A stretch of DNA of 64,000 nt, taken from the NCBI RefSeq assembly GCF_011516645.4, contig NZ_CP088285.1, positions 620,001 to 684,000 on the forward strand, given 5' to 3'. Shown piece by piece: positions 8,819-17,881 of the stretch. The stretch comes from Bradyrhizobium septentrionale (GTDB lineage: Bacteria > Pseudomonadota > Alphaproteobacteria > Rhizobiales > Xanthobacteraceae). The position numbers and the translations under genes were made by a program. Position 1 is the first letter of the stretch. Every line of letters starts with the position of its first letter. The notes under the pieces were generated by a model. It had not been told where the DNA came from and searched no databases. It saw only the letters and a program-made list of their open reading frames with translations.

Positions 8819-9421
8819 CTATTTTGAGCGAGTGGTGTGCCGGCGCGGCTTCCATATGTCGGACAACGCGTTGACAGCGGCCTCAAGCGCCTTCAGGTCG
8901 ACGACGTTGGGATCGAACTGCTCCGGGCCCCAGAGGCGCATATGTTCGTGCTCCGGATGGGTGGCGTCGCTGATGGCGTCGAGGTATTCGGCGTAGCCTG
9001 GCGCACCGCCGACATCTTCCGGAGGACAACGGCCGGCGGCCTCGAGCAAGAACGGAAGTCCCTCTGTTGTCGTGTTGTCGAACCACTTTTCGAGCTTGAT
9101 CACGTGATCCCAGCTGTCGCCGAAGTCGTAGAGATAATGGATCGTCTTCGCGCCGGTCTCTTGAACGATATTGGAGAGCCGCGTCTTGCGAGCATCGATG
9201 GGCTGAGGGCCAAAATCTCCATCGGGATCAGGGATACCCCAACGGGCGTCGCCAGCCAGGAACTCGAAGAGATGGCTATTCGTCCAACCAAACGCCGCCT
9301 GAAGCGTCAGATGCAGCCGATCAAGGCGCAGCGTGAGCGGCACGACAAGACATCGCATCACCTCCGGTTTTACATCCTTGAGGGTCACCTTGATCCGGAC
9401 CGCGGTCGTGTTCAGGCTCAT
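8819..9421 (-). CDS. IS66 passenger gene, pRiA4b ORF-3-like protein
   Basis: About 200 residues. The pattern VRIKVTLKDVKPEVMRC, then LHLTLQAAFGW and YLYDFGDSWDHVIKLE, ending with PPEDVGGAPGYAEYL, matches the pRiA4b ORF-3-like family, whose molecular role is unknown and whose members often sit in or near mobile elements. The ATG at 9421 overlaps the tnpC stop in an ATGA, so it is translated with the transposition genes. It lies wholly inside the IS66 termini, just before the left repeat. Intact. Confidence 0.85.
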   Translation of the reverse strand: MSLNTTAVRIKVTLKDVKPEVMRCLVVPLTLRLDRLHLTLQAAFGWTNSHLFEFLAGDARWGIPDPDGDFGPQPIDARKTRLSNIVQETGAKTIHYLYDFGDSWDHVIKLEKWFDNTTTEGLPFLLEAAGRCPPEDVGGAPGYAEYLDAISDATHPEHEHMRLWGPEQFDPNVVDLKALEAAVNALSDIWKPRRHTTRSK

Positions 9422-10983
9422 GCCGCCAGCCTCGGATCGTGTGCATGCATCGTGTAGATCGACGCCCAAGGGAGCAGTTCGTCCAGTCGCGCCGCAGGCC
9501 AACCATTGACGAGCTTCGCGAGAACATCAGCGAGCCAGTGCTCGGCAGTGACGCCATTGAGCTTACAGGTCTCGATTAACGAAGCCAGAACTGCCCAATT
9601 CTCGGCGCCCTCGTCGCAACCGGCAAAAAGGGAGTTCTTGGCGTTGAGCTTGATCGGCCGCATCGCTCGCTCGACCGCATTGGTGTCCATCTCGATGCGC
9701 CCGTTATCAAGGTAGAGCGTCAGGCCGTCCCAATGGCGCAGCGCGTAACGTAAGGCCTTCGCCGTGTCGCTCTTCTGTGCAAGGTGATCAAGCTTCGCCT
9801 CAAACCACTGCTTCAAGGCTGTAGCCAGAGGTCGGGCATGCGCCTGCCTGCCAGCACGGCGCTCGGCATCCGATCGGCCGCGGAGCGCTTTCTCGACTGC
9901 GTAAAGCGCAGCGATGCGTTCAAGAGCCTCGCGGGCAACCGGAGCTGGCGCCGGAGCAGCCTCGCGCTCGATCTTCACAAACTGGCGTCGTAGATGCGAC
10001 CAGCAGAATGCGAGCGTCCCGGACAGGGCGTCCGCACGCGTCTCTCGGGTCATGGTCTTGTAAGCCTGATAGCCGTCGCAATGGATGATGCCGCGATAGC
10101 CCTCGAGCAAGCGCAAGCCATGAACGGCCCCACGGCCCGGTGCATAGGCATAGACCACCCCAGGTGGGTCAGGTCCGGCCCAGGGCCTGTCATCGCGCGA
10201 GAGCGCCCAGAAGTAGCCGGTTTTGGTCCTGCCGCGCCCCGGATCCAACACCGGTGCGGGGGTCTCATCGACACAGAGCTTCGAAGAGGCGAGCAGAAGC
10301 TGGCGCAGACGATGCCACAAGGGCTTCAATTCCTGGGCGGCATACCCGACCCAGAAGGCGAGCGTGGAACGGTCCAGCGCTATTCCGTACGTCGCCAGCA
10401 TCTGCGCCTGGCGGTAAAGCGGCAAATGCCAATGATACTTGGCATCGATCACATGCGCGACCAGTCGCTCGGTCGGCAATCCTCCCCTAATCAGTCGCTC
10501 GGGAGCGGCGTGCTGGAGGACGACGCCGTGACAGGCGCGGCAGGCCAGTCTGGGTCGGCGGGTAACGATGACGCGATACTGCGCCGGTACGACGTCCAGC
10601 CTCTGGCTCTCATCGTGACCGATCTCAAAAAGGGCGCCTTCGCAGCACGGGCAGCAGGTTGCAGCCGGCATCAGGGTTTCGACGATGCGCGGCAAATGCT
10701 CCGGCAACTGACCACGATTGGCTCTGCGCTCGGCAGCTCTCTTCTCGCATGTTTTGGGATTGGCACCATCTTCGGCTGCTTCGAGAGCCGCGACGGCCTG
10801 ATCGATATCCTCCAGAACAAGCTGGAGCTGATCAGCGTCCAGCTTTTCCGAGGATCGACCGAACTGCGCATCTTTTGCAAGCTTGAGCAACCGCTCGAGC
10901 CTGGCGCAGCCATCCAGCAGAGCCGCGGCAAAGATACGCAACTCGGCCGGATCGCTCGGCAGCTCATCAGGCAAATCACTCAT
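9418..10983 (-). CDS. tnpC: IS66 transposase TnpC, copy B
   Basis: 521 residues. It has an N-terminal helical leader, a KLDADQLQL-containing linker, a zinc-finger-like CCPCCEG...CRACHG block, and a DDE core with CVDETPAPVLDPGRGRTKTG, IIHCDGYQAYK and the Glu of DTNAVERAMRPIKLNAKNS. Full length and uninterrupted. Its stop overlaps the passenger start by ATGA. Confidence 0.94.
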   Translation of the reverse strand: MSDLPDELPSDPAELRIFAAALLDGCARLERLLKLAKDAQFGRSSEKLDADQLQLVLEDIDQAVAALEAAEDGANPKTCEKRAAERRANRGQLPEHLPRIVETLMPAATCCPCCEGALFEIGHDESQRLDVVPAQYRVIVTRRPRLACRACHGVVLQHAAPERLIRGGLPTERLVAHVIDAKYHWHLPLYRQAQMLATYGIALDRSTLAFWVGYAAQELKPLWHRLRQLLLASSKLCVDETPAPVLDPGRGRTKTGYFWALSRDDRPWAGPDPPGVVYAYAPGRGAVHGLRLLEGYRGIIHCDGYQAYKTMTRETRADALSGTLAFCWSHLRRQFVKIEREAAPAPAPVAREALERIAALYAVEKALRGRSDAERRAGRQAHARPLATALKQWFEAKLDHLAQKSDTAKALRYALRHWDGLTLYLDNGRIEMDTNAVERAMRPIKLNAKNSLFAGCDEGAENWAVLASLIETCKLNGVTAEHWLADVLAKLVNGWPAARLDELLPWASIYTMHAHDPRLAA

Positions 10984-11034
10984 TGGCCCAAGTCTGCCAT
11001 GCTTCGCGCCCCGATGCAGCGAAGATTTTACGTC

Positions 11035-11388
11035 CTACGCAAGTGCTTTCGGCTGCAGGATTCGAGGCGCGTGCATCCGCGTCCAATCCATGCCGGCCAG
11101 AAGTGCGGACAGCTGCGCGGCATTCATCCGCATCACGCCGGCTACGATGGGAGGCCATTTGAAGCCGCTGCCATCGAGCCGCTTCCAATACATCACAAGG
11201 CCGCTGCCATCCCAGACGACAATCTTCACCCGATCGGCGCGCTTCGCACGGAACACCACCGCCACGCCCTTCATCGGGTCATGGCCCAGCGTCTCCTTCG
11301 CCAACAGCGCCAAGCCCTCCGCACCTTTTCTGAAGTCCACAGGTTGCGTCGCCACGTAAATCATGAGGCTCGCGGGCGGCATCAGCAT
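11035..11388 (-). CDS. tnpB: IS66 accessory protein TnpB, copy B
   Basis: 117 residues with the family motifs IYVATQPVDFRKGAEGLA, GVAVVFRAKRADRVKIVVWD and MYWKRLDGSGFKWPP. The start overlaps the end of tnpA by a few bases. Intact. Confidence 0.93.
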   Translation of the reverse strand: MLMPPASLMIYVATQPVDFRKGAEGLALLAKETLGHDPMKGVAVVFRAKRADRVKIVVWDGSGLVMYWKRLDGSGFKWPPIVAGVMRMNAAQLSALLAGMDWTRMHAPRILQPKALA

Positions 11389-11813
11389 GAACGTGTCCGT
11401 CGAAGCGCCAAGAACACATCATTCAACACAGCAAGGCCAGGCGTCCCTCGCACCTCCACTCGTGCCCCCTGGAGTTCAACCGTCACTACGGCTGCTTCCG
11501 GCGACCCGGTGGGCTCTGCGGCTGCCGGTAGCGCCGATTCCGATACCACCGGCACGAACGACAACGTGTCCGCCGAAGCCGGCAGCACTAACTGGCCCAA
11601 ACGCGCCCGGCGCCGCCAGTCGTGCACCTGCTGGGGTCGGCACCCATGGCGACGCGCGACATCTGTGACAATCGCCCCCGGCTCAAGACTTTCCGCGGCA
11701 ATCTGTGCCTTCAAATCGTCCGGCCAGCGCTTTCGACCTGCGCCTGCGTACACTTCGATGCGCGGTGACAACGGTCGTCTTATGTCGTCCGAATGGTCAT
11801 CCATTGTGAGCAC
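11382..11813 (-). CDS. tnpA: IS66 accessory protein TnpA, copy B
   Basis: 143 residues. The N-terminal helix-turn-helix is seen as RKRWPDDLKAQIAAESL followed by VTDVARRHGCRPQQVHDWRR. The C-terminal tail resembles other IS66 TnpA proteins. It is the first gene of the element, transcribed from near the right repeat. Confidence 0.92.
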   Translation of the reverse strand: MLTMDDHSDDIRRPLSPRIEVYAGAGRKRWPDDLKAQIAAESLEPGAIVTDVARRHGCRPQQVHDWRRRARLGQLVLPASADTLSFVPVVSESALPAAAEPTGSPEAAVVTVELQGARVEVRGTPGLAVLNDVFLALRRTRSC

Positions 11814-11895
11814 CCTTGCAGAAGATGACTCTTCTTCTAGCGGTGCTCTCAGGATTGAGTACCAAAATTCTCTAGGGCCTCAACGCCACGCTTAC

Positions 11896-12313
11896 GATGG
11901 GTCTGCCGCATCGAAGGCCGGGCTCGCCCCTTCCAGGCCTCGTAGGTCGTGCAGAACCATGTGTAGCCGAATCCATCGGGATGGCTGGCGCGATACTCGT
12001 CCCACAGCAGCCGGCGGGTCACGTTGCGCCGGCGCAGCTCCTTGTCGACATAGCCCCAGTCGGGAACGGGCCGCTGTGGGCTCTGTGACGCAGGCCTCGG
12101 CGCAGGGAAAAGCAGCAGCTCCAGGTCTTCGTCGGTCATTCCGACCGGCAACGGCCAGTTCAGTCCGGCAGCCCCGGCTCGGCGCAGATAGCTGTGCACG
12201 GCTCCGTTGCTGATGCCCAGGGTGCGCGCGATGGCTCGCTCCGGCAAGCCTTGAACATGTTTTAAGCGGAGAACCTCTTTGATCCGGCGCATCGACAATC
12301 TCTGGGTGGGCAT
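11896..12313 (-). pseudogene. istA: IS21 transposase IstA, N-terminal part (copy A)
   Basis: It begins MPTQRLSMRRIKEVLRL and contains a helix-turn-helix (PERAIARTLGISNGAVHSYL) and the conserved block YVDKELRRRNVTRRLLWDEY, the usual IstA N-terminus. The frame runs as far as RPSMRQTH and then enters IS66 copy B. The remainder of the protein is at 7646-8777. Confidence 0.92.
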
Positions 12314-12440
12314 CGGCCTTCCTCGTTCACTGACGAGGCAGTTCCTAAGCCGGTTGAGTTGTCGGCCGAAGCGGGCTGAGCCGCTGAAAAGCTGCTCACG
12401 ATCCCGCGAAATCCGTGCTCACGATCCCGCGAAACATGCA

Positions 12441-12756
12441 AGCTGTGCAGAACACCCTGAGGCTGGTCGTCCGAGGTGAGCATTCAACTCTCGCGGATGC
12501 CGCCTGGCACGTTCAAAACAAGATGCGACACACTGGGCGGCGCCTAGCGCAACGGTCCGTCGGAAGCACACTCCTCGTAAAGGGCCTCCAGTTCGATCAC
12601 GCCATTATCGTTGCGCCTGAAAAGCTTAGCCGCAACGACCTGTACGTGGCGCTCACGAGAGCTTCCCGGACGATCACCATCGTTTCAACAACGCCGATAT
12701 TATACGCAAAAATGGCCTCCCCGCGGGGGTCAAAGGCCAGAACCGCCGAAGAATGA
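12441..12756 (+). pseudogene. C-terminal fragment of a UvrD/Rep-type superfamily I helicase
   Basis: About 100 residues ending in VGSTLLVKGLQFDHAIIV, KLSRNDLYVALTRASRTITIVS, which are motifs V and VI of UvrD-like helicases (VKGLEFD and YVALTRA). The rest of the gene is missing, cut by the right end of IS21 copy A. It is the left edge of the degraded defence-type cluster; helicases of this kind are common in such islands, though this fragment alone cannot show its original role. Confidence 0.75.
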
Positions 12757-12783
12757 AATATCGACCCCGCCACTGGCAGAACC

Positions 12784-13160
12784 CTAGGCCGGCGCCCCCT
12801 CACGCAAACTCTCCGCACGACGCCGCGCAGCTGCCAGGAGATTCGGCAAGTAGTCCTGCGTGATGTTCCAGATCAGCTCGGGATCGACGTCGCTGTACTC
12901 GTGACGCAGACAATTCCCCAAGGTTTCGATCTTGCGCCACGCAACATCGGGCACATCGTCTTTGACCTCGGAGCGGGAGGGTTTTTGCGGCTTCCGAGAT
13001 AATGAGCAGTTCATGCTCTACGGCACGCTGTAGCAACCAAGACTCCTGAAAGCTTGCGCTCGATACACCAGAGAGCGCTCGGCAGATGGCCTCGGCTTCA
13101 TCTACAATGTGCAGAAGGCGGATAACAGGGGTCTTGCTGGGTGCCGTTAGAAGACGCGGA
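12784..13160 (-). pseudogene. hepT: HepT-like HEPN ribonuclease toxin, frameshifted
   Basis: Two frames make one protein. Upstream: RLLHIVDEAEAICRALSG and LLQRAVEHELLIISEAAKTL. After a frameshift near 12985: DVAWRKIETLGNCLRHEYSD followed by DPELIWNITQDYLPNLL. The R-x4-6-H HEPN motif falls in LRHEY. In MntA/HepT systems HepT is the toxin and the nucleotidyltransferase neutralises it. No good start codon is seen, supporting loss of function. Confidence 0.78.
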
Positions 13161-13441
13161 TGGCTTCCCGCTCGACCTCTTCACGGATGAACTTCGAAAC
13201 TCGGGTACGCGTTCCATAATCGACATTGGCCGGCAGCGCGGATTTCAAACACCATAGGCACCAATGAATGCATCGTGATCCAGTTCCGCACCCGGCACCC
13301 TATCGATGAACACATCGACGTCGGAATCGGACCATGCCTCGTTTCGGGCGCAGGAACCGAACAGATAGAGTCCGCCCACGCCAAAAGCCCGCATCTGGGT
13401 TCTACAGCCTTCAGGCGCGAAATGACTTCTGTCGTCTGCAT
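13147..13441 (-). pseudogene. mntA: MntA-like minimal nucleotidyltransferase antitoxin, frameshifted
   Basis: It starts MQTTEVISRLKAVEP, shifts frame, then reads LYLFGSCARNEAW and SDSDVDVFID, the GSx10DxD motif of minimal nucleotidyltransferases. A second shift leads to VDYGTRTRVSKFIREEVERE and a stop at 13147. It lies directly upstream of hepT on the same strand as in intact pairs. Because antitoxin and toxin are both broken the loss is probably harmless to the cell. Confidence 0.8.
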
Positions 13442-13584
13442 GCGCTTACCATACCACAGCTGCATGGATGCCGGCAAAAGCGTCTGCTGACATCTCTCGC
13501 AGGAAAAGGATACGCTCCTGGTCGGCCTCGGCGCAGACGGTTATGTACATCGCGCCAGCATGAACCAGCGGATAAAGGAGCCAC

Positions 13585-14232
13585 TTGCAAGACGATCCCA
13601 TCGAACGCGAGGAAGAAAGCGTATATTATTCACTGCCTGAGGAGGCTCTTCAGCACCTTCCCGAGGAGTGGCGGAACCATATCCAAGCGATAGCGGACAA
13701 CGGATGCGCTATCCTTGAATCTGTCGACAAGGAATTGTCGCAGCTCGTCAAAATCTCGAACTCGTTCACCGCGCTGGTGGCATTGAAGTACACGGCAAAA
13801 CGCCTGTCAGAATACAAGTTTGCCGCGGACATGGATGCTATTCTGGAACTCGATATGCTCACGACGGCATTTGTCGTGACCTATGTTCGTCTGCATCAAG
13901 GCGGCAGCGGCAGCGGCTTCTCGCGCGCTATCCTCCCCCAGAAACTCCGCAGGGTGCATGATCAGATCGTCGAGATGAGAAACAAGAGATACGCTCATAA
14001 CGACGATCATCACTCCCTCTCGAACGCGATGGAGGTCGGATTTGAGGACAACCGCTTTCTCCTTAAATTCGATCTTTCGCTCGAATACCAAATTGGGGGA
14101 GCAACAGAGTGGCACGACTTGACCAAATTTCTCGACGTAATGACCGTCGAAAAGATGGAAAAGCTGCTAGCCAGGCTCAAGGCAAAAACCGGCCACGACT
14201 GGGTTTGGCCGAAAGCTCCCGCGCCAGACTGA
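13585..14232 (+). CDS. Hypothetical protein with HEPN-like motif (AbiU2-like?)
   Basis: About 215 residues, no signal peptide or membrane segment. The centre holds KLRRVHDQIVEMRNKRYAHN, in which R-x4-6-H matches the HEPN ribonuclease signature and the surrounding helices resemble HEPN/AbiU2-type proteins. The TTG at 13585 follows an AAAGGAG ribosome-binding site. It is one of few unbroken genes in the cluster and sits beside the broken MntA/HepT pair. A role as an abortive-infection or toxin-type RNase is inferred only from the motif and location. Confidence 0.55.
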   Translation: MQDDPIEREEESVYYSLPEEALQHLPEEWRNHIQAIADNGCAILESVDKELSQLVKISNSFTALVALKYTAKRLSEYKFAADMDAILELDMLTTAFVVTYVRLHQGGSGSGFSRAILPQKLRRVHDQIVEMRNKRYAHNDDHHSLSNAMEVGFEDNRFLLKFDLSLEYQIGGATEWHDLTKFLDVMTVEKMEKLLARLKAKTGHDWVWPKAPAPD

Positions 14233-14271
14233 GCGGCTGGCCCGCATGCTTGATCTGGGTGCCGGCCTATC

Positions 14272-15183
14272 TCACGGCGCGGCTCGCACATACTGCACTG
14301 TCAATGCCTCATGCGTCCTCCCATCATCCCAACTCATCGTGAGCCAGCAGGTCGAGGTCGGGTACGATATGATGATTCTTCCTGGCCGATACTTTGCCCC
14401 ATGTAAGAAGGGATATTTGTTGACATCAAGTGGTTCGAGCAACAGCACGAAGCCAAGGCCCAGGATTTTCAGCGCTAGTGCTTCGATATCTTCTTGAGCG
14501 TTCGTGAGCGGCTGCAACTGGAAGCGCGGATGATTGGACATCTGGTCGCCCGCGTTCATGGTGCAATAGAGTCCGGCACCCTCCGGCCAATGGCGCGGGT
14601 CGTCGAGCATGTCGAGTATCGCGGAGTCCTGCGAGAACGCTCCGGAGAGGGGTGTCCGCCCCCTTGCGAGATTCTTTGAGACCGCGGCGGCCTTCGCGGT
14701 CTTCAGGAGCCACCGCTCAACGTCATGCCCCGAGACAAGGGCGTGCCGCATCCCCTCATCGCGCTCGAGATAGGATTTAAGCGACGCAAAGAAATATTGC
14801 GCCGCGTCGTCCAGCGGATGCAGCGTGCTATTGTGCTTGGTGCATAAGCAGTTCGTACGCAGGCTTTGGGGCGCTAGACTCTTCCTTTCGTCCGGCGCAA
14901 GCCAAGGCAAACCTCCAATCGAGAACTCGCCATCGCCCATCAGAACCCTTATTACCGACTCTGAGATAATGTGTTCGCCGGAGATGGGGGCAACGCAAGA
15001 CCCCAATTCCTTCATGTAGCACTTGGGCACGCTTGACGAACGTGGAAGGGTCTTCAGCCCGAGAGTGGCGGCGGGCTTGTGCCACTCCTTGCCATTGAAA
15101 CAACAAAAGCGTGCGGCCTTCTTCGAGCCACACGGACAGGGGCCGTTTAGAACCGCCTCTCGTTTGCGCTTCGCCTCGCCCAT
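14272..15183 (-). CDS. SEC-C-motif protein with possible HNH-like centre
   Basis: 303 residues. The N-terminus has a SEC-C zinc-binding motif (NGPCPCGSKKAARFCC, residues about 13-28). Around residues 55-115 there is CYMKELGSCVAPISGEHIIS followed by NCLCTKHNSTLHPLDD, a Cys/His arrangement that could form an HNH-type fold. The rest is not recognised. SEC-C motifs occur at the ends of many unrelated proteins as metal-binding adapters. It is convergent with the HEPN-like gene and lies upstream of qatA; a defence role is an inference from context. Intact. Confidence 0.6.
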   Translation of the reverse strand: MGEAKRKREAVLNGPCPCGSKKAARFCCFNGKEWHKPAATLGLKTLPRSSSVPKCYMKELGSCVAPISGEHIISESVIRVLMGDGEFSIGGLPWLAPDERKSLAPQSLRTNCLCTKHNSTLHPLDDAAQYFFASLKSYLERDEGMRHALVSGHDVERWLLKTAKAAAVSKNLARGRTPLSGAFSQDSAILDMLDDPRHWPEGAGLYCTMNAGDQMSNHPRFQLQPLTNAQEDIEALALKILGLGFVLLLEPLDVNKYPFLHGAKYRPGRIIISYPTSTCWLTMSWDDGRTHEALTVQYVRAAP

Positions 15184-15907
15184 CGTCCAGCCCCTGGATC
15201 GTTCCAGGCCTAGCGATAGCCCCTCTTGAGCTTTTTAGTCCAGTTCGAGGCTAGCGGTGTCGGCTGCGCCCTGACTCTGATACGTTTCGATACGAACCGT
15301 GCCAGCACGGCCGATGCGACCCCATTGCCGGAAGAGCGAGCATTCACCGAATATAGCAAAGACGGGGCTAGTCGGCCTTCTGATCGGCTTGGGGCGCTGG
15401 TTCGCGAAGCACGATCTTCGCCGGAGACCGCCAAGTCAGGTGCAACGAAGATGTTAATTCCCCTGCCATCATTGATGCTTTTTGCCAGCAGCACTCGGAA
15501 CTGACGAGCTTTTCTTAATTTCCTTATCAGTCTGGAGACTGACTCCGTTTACGACCAACCTTATCAGTCGAAACTCGCTGCGCGGCCCGAGGAGACGCCA
15601 GTCATTCACGCCGCTAGATCGGCATAGCCGGTCTATGGATCGACCGAAAAGCCCAATGGGTCACACGGCCCGCCAGGATTGAAGTTTAGGCCTAACCATT
15701 ACCTGAGCAGACTGCCCCAGCCGTGTCGAAGTCGCGGCTCAGGCCTGTCTCGCGCTCCCCATGGCACAACCGCGACCAAAGTCTATGCACCGATTTCGTG
15801 GATAACGGAACATAGAGGTTACAACTCTATGCGAGTTTTGTAAGTTATCTCCATTTTTGGTTGAGTCGCCCAAGACTTGTCTTTTTCTTAGAGGCATTCG
15901 CTTTCCG
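15184..15907. other. Non-coding gap
   Basis: About 700 bases with no supported gene. Short open frames on both strands look like chance translations. A promoter for qatA is expected near the right end, but no box is clear enough to name. Confidence 0.45.
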
Positions 15908-17881
15908 ATGATCCTCGCCGATAACGAAACTCGCGTCGACCTCTTAAACAACGAAGCGATCGCTTCGACGATCGTCGCCACGTTGCGCGACCACCCAGAG
16001 CAGCCGCTCACGATCGGCGTGCATGGCGATTGGGGTGCGGGCAAGTCGAGCGTCCTCGAGATGATCGAAGACCAGTTCGGGAGCAATGCTGGCGTTCTCT
16101 GCCTCAAGTTCAACGGATGGCGCTTCCAAGGTTTCGAGGACGCCAAGATCGCGCTGATCGAGGGTATCGTGACAGGGCTCATCGAGAAGCGCCCTGCTCT
16201 TACCAAGGCAACGGCAGCGGTCAAGGATGCGCTGAAGAGGATCGATTGGCTGAAGGTCGCAAAGCATGCGGGCGGACTCGCGCTAACAGCCTTCACCGGC
16301 ATTCCGACACCGGATCAGCTGCATACGATTGTGGGTGGCCTCGAGAGCTTGCTCGCGGATCCCACGAAGCTTGCGACTAAGGAAAACATCACCGCCGCTA
16401 TCGACGGCCTGAAATCGGTGATCAAGCCCGATGCCGAGGCAAAACACGTCCCGGAAGAGATCGCGGAGTTTCGGAAGGCGTTCGATCAGCTGCTCAAGGA
16501 TGCAGGAGTGAAGCAGCTCGTGGTTCTGGTCGACGATCTCGATCGCTGCCTGCCAGACACCGCGATCGAGACGCTTGAAGCGATCCGGCTGTTCGTGTTC
16601 ACGTCCGGCACCGCCTTCGTGGTCGCGGCCGACGAGGCAATGATCGAGTATGCCGTCCGCAAGCATTTTCCTGATCTTCCGGACACAACAGGTCCGCGTG
16701 ACTACGCTCGCAATTATCTAGAAAAGCTCATCCAGGTCCCATTTCGTATCCCAGCACTTGGTGAGACTGAGACCCGCATCTACGTCACGCTGCTGCTAGT
16801 CGGCGCCGAGATCGGCGTGACCGATGTGGGCTACGACAAATTGATCGCTGTGGCGCGCGAGCGCTTGAGGAGGCCATGGGAAAGCGGAGCGCTCGATTTC
16901 CCGACCATCAAGGAAGCTTTGGGCGATAAGGCACCGTCGGCCCAAAACGCCTTGCTGCTCAGCGATCAAATCGGACCGATCCTCGCCAGCGGTGCAAAGG
17001 GCAATCCGCGCCAGATCAAGCGTTTCCTCAATTCGTTACTGCTACGGCAACGCACGGCGGAAGCGCGGGGGTTCGGGGCTGATGTCCATCTACCGGTACT
17101 CGCGAAGCTGATGCTAGCCGAGCGTTTCATCCCACGTTTGTTCGATCAGATCGCCTATGCCGCGGCCGCCGACACGAACGGCTACTGCGCCGATCTTACG
17201 ACACTGGAGAGGGAGACGGCGGATCCGCAGGTGCAAGCAGCCGCCCTGTCCAAGCCCGCAGCGAAAGATGGGAACGCAGCCAAGCCGGCTAAGGAGGATG
17301 AGGCGACCTCCGCCGATCCGCCCGAGAGCGCGCTCCTGGCCGAGTGGCTGGCCTCCCCGCAAATCCGTGCCTGGGCGCGGGTTCAACCTTCCTTGGCGGA
17401 TGTGGATCTCAGGCCATACCTCTTCGTCACAAAGGACCGGAAGGACTATTTCGGGGCATCGTCGGCGTTGGGACATCTGACCGGGGTGGTCGAGAAGCTG
17501 CTTGGCGCCAAGCTCGCAGTTCAAGGACTCGATCCCGAGCTGCGAGGCCTCAAGCCCGTGGAAGCCGCACAGGTGTTCGAGGCGGTGCGCGCGCGCGTCA
17601 TGGGGAGCGATTCATTCCAGACCATACCGCCGGGCATCGACGGCGTCACCGTCTTGGTGAAGACCCATCCGGTACTGCAGACCAACCTGCTCGATCTGCT
17701 TGATGCGTTACCAGCCGATCGGTGCGGTGCCTGGCCCGTGAGCGGATGGAATGGCGTGATCACCGAGCCCGCCAACCTCACGCGATTGAACGGGATCATC
17801 GAACGGTGGGAGGAGAGCGGCAGCAAGCCCTTGAAGGCGGCGGCCGCGGCATCCCGCAAGGTCAAGCCCCGGGGAGGCTGA
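15908..17881 (+). CDS. qatA: KAP-family P-loop NTPase, probable QatA of the Qat anti-phage system
   Basis: About 657 residues from the ATG at 15908 (MILADNETRVDLLNNEAI), the usual QatA beginning; 17 further in-frame residues upstream look non-native. Walker A is GVHGDWGAGKSS (about residues 37-48) and Walker B is LVVLVDDLDRC, both typical of KAP NTPases; RQIKRFLNSLLLRQ also fits the family. QatA is the ATPase of the four-gene QatABCD phage-defence system. The next gene begins inside its stop codon and resembles QatB, but QatC and QatD are absent, so the system should be inactive even though this gene is whole. Confidence 0.78.
   Translation: MILADNETRVDLLNNEAIASTIVATLRDHPEQPLTIGVHGDWGAGKSSVLEMIEDQFGSNAGVLCLKFNGWRFQGFEDAKIALIEGIVTGLIEKRPALTKATAAVKDALKRIDWLKVAKHAGGLALTAFTGIPTPDQLHTIVGGLESLLADPTKLATKENITAAIDGLKSVIKPDAEAKHVPEEIAEFRKAFDQLLKDAGVKQLVVLVDDLDRCLPDTAIETLEAIRLFVFTSGTAFVVAADEAMIEYAVRKHFPDLPDTTGPRDYARNYLEKLIQVPFRIPALGETETRIYVTLLLVGAEIGVTDVGYDKLIAVARERLRRPWESGALDFPTIKEALGDKAPSAQNALLLSDQIGPILASGAKGNPRQIKRFLNSLLLRQRTAEARGFGADVHLPVLAKLMLAERFIPRLFDQIAYAAAADTNGYCADLTTLERETADPQVQAAALSKPAAKDGNAAKPAKEDEATSADPPESALLAEWLASPQIRAWARVQPSLADVDLRPYLFVTKDRKDYFGASSALGHLTGVVEKLLGAKLAVQGLDPELRGLKPVEAAQVFEAVRARVMGSDSFQTIPPGIDGVTVLVKTHPVLQTNLLDLLDALPADRCGAWPVSGWNGVITEPANLTRLNGIIERWEESGSKPLKAAAAASRKVKPRGG

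Larger units (their letters stand above)
8778..11895 (-). mobile_element. IS66-family element, copy B (complete, 3118 bp, with passenger gene)
   Basis: An exact 8-bp target duplication GATGGGTC lies at 8770-8777 and 11896-11903. Terminal inverted repeats begin GTAAGGGTAGCTCTGAGGCC (left) and GTAAGCGTGGCGTTGAGGCC (right, complement), the canonical IS66 GTAAG start. It encodes tnpA, tnpB, tnpC and a fourth, coupled gene. Its proteins are clearly divergent from copies A and C, so this is a separate IS66 lineage and not a duplicate. Confidence 0.95.
6770..12440 (-). mobile_element. IS21-family element, copy A, interrupted by IS66 copy B
   Basis: istB and istA are on the minus strand. The ends carry related multi-repeat termini: inward from the left TGCATATTTC then TGAGCAGCGATTTCGCGCG; inward from the right TGCATGTTTC then TGAGCACGGATTTCGCGGG. 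Repeated TGAGC/GATC units are typical of IS21. No matching target duplication was found at 6770 and 12440, so the flanks may have recombined or the exact ends may differ by some bases. The IS66 copy B at 8778-11895 splits istA. Confidence 0.8.

Noticed and set aside
9994..12213. 739-codon plus-strand open frame, the longest in the region
   Set aside because: It lies opposite tnpA, tnpB, tnpC and istA of proven elements; the translation is Arg/Ser-rich without motifs. It is an antisense shadow of high-G+C genes.
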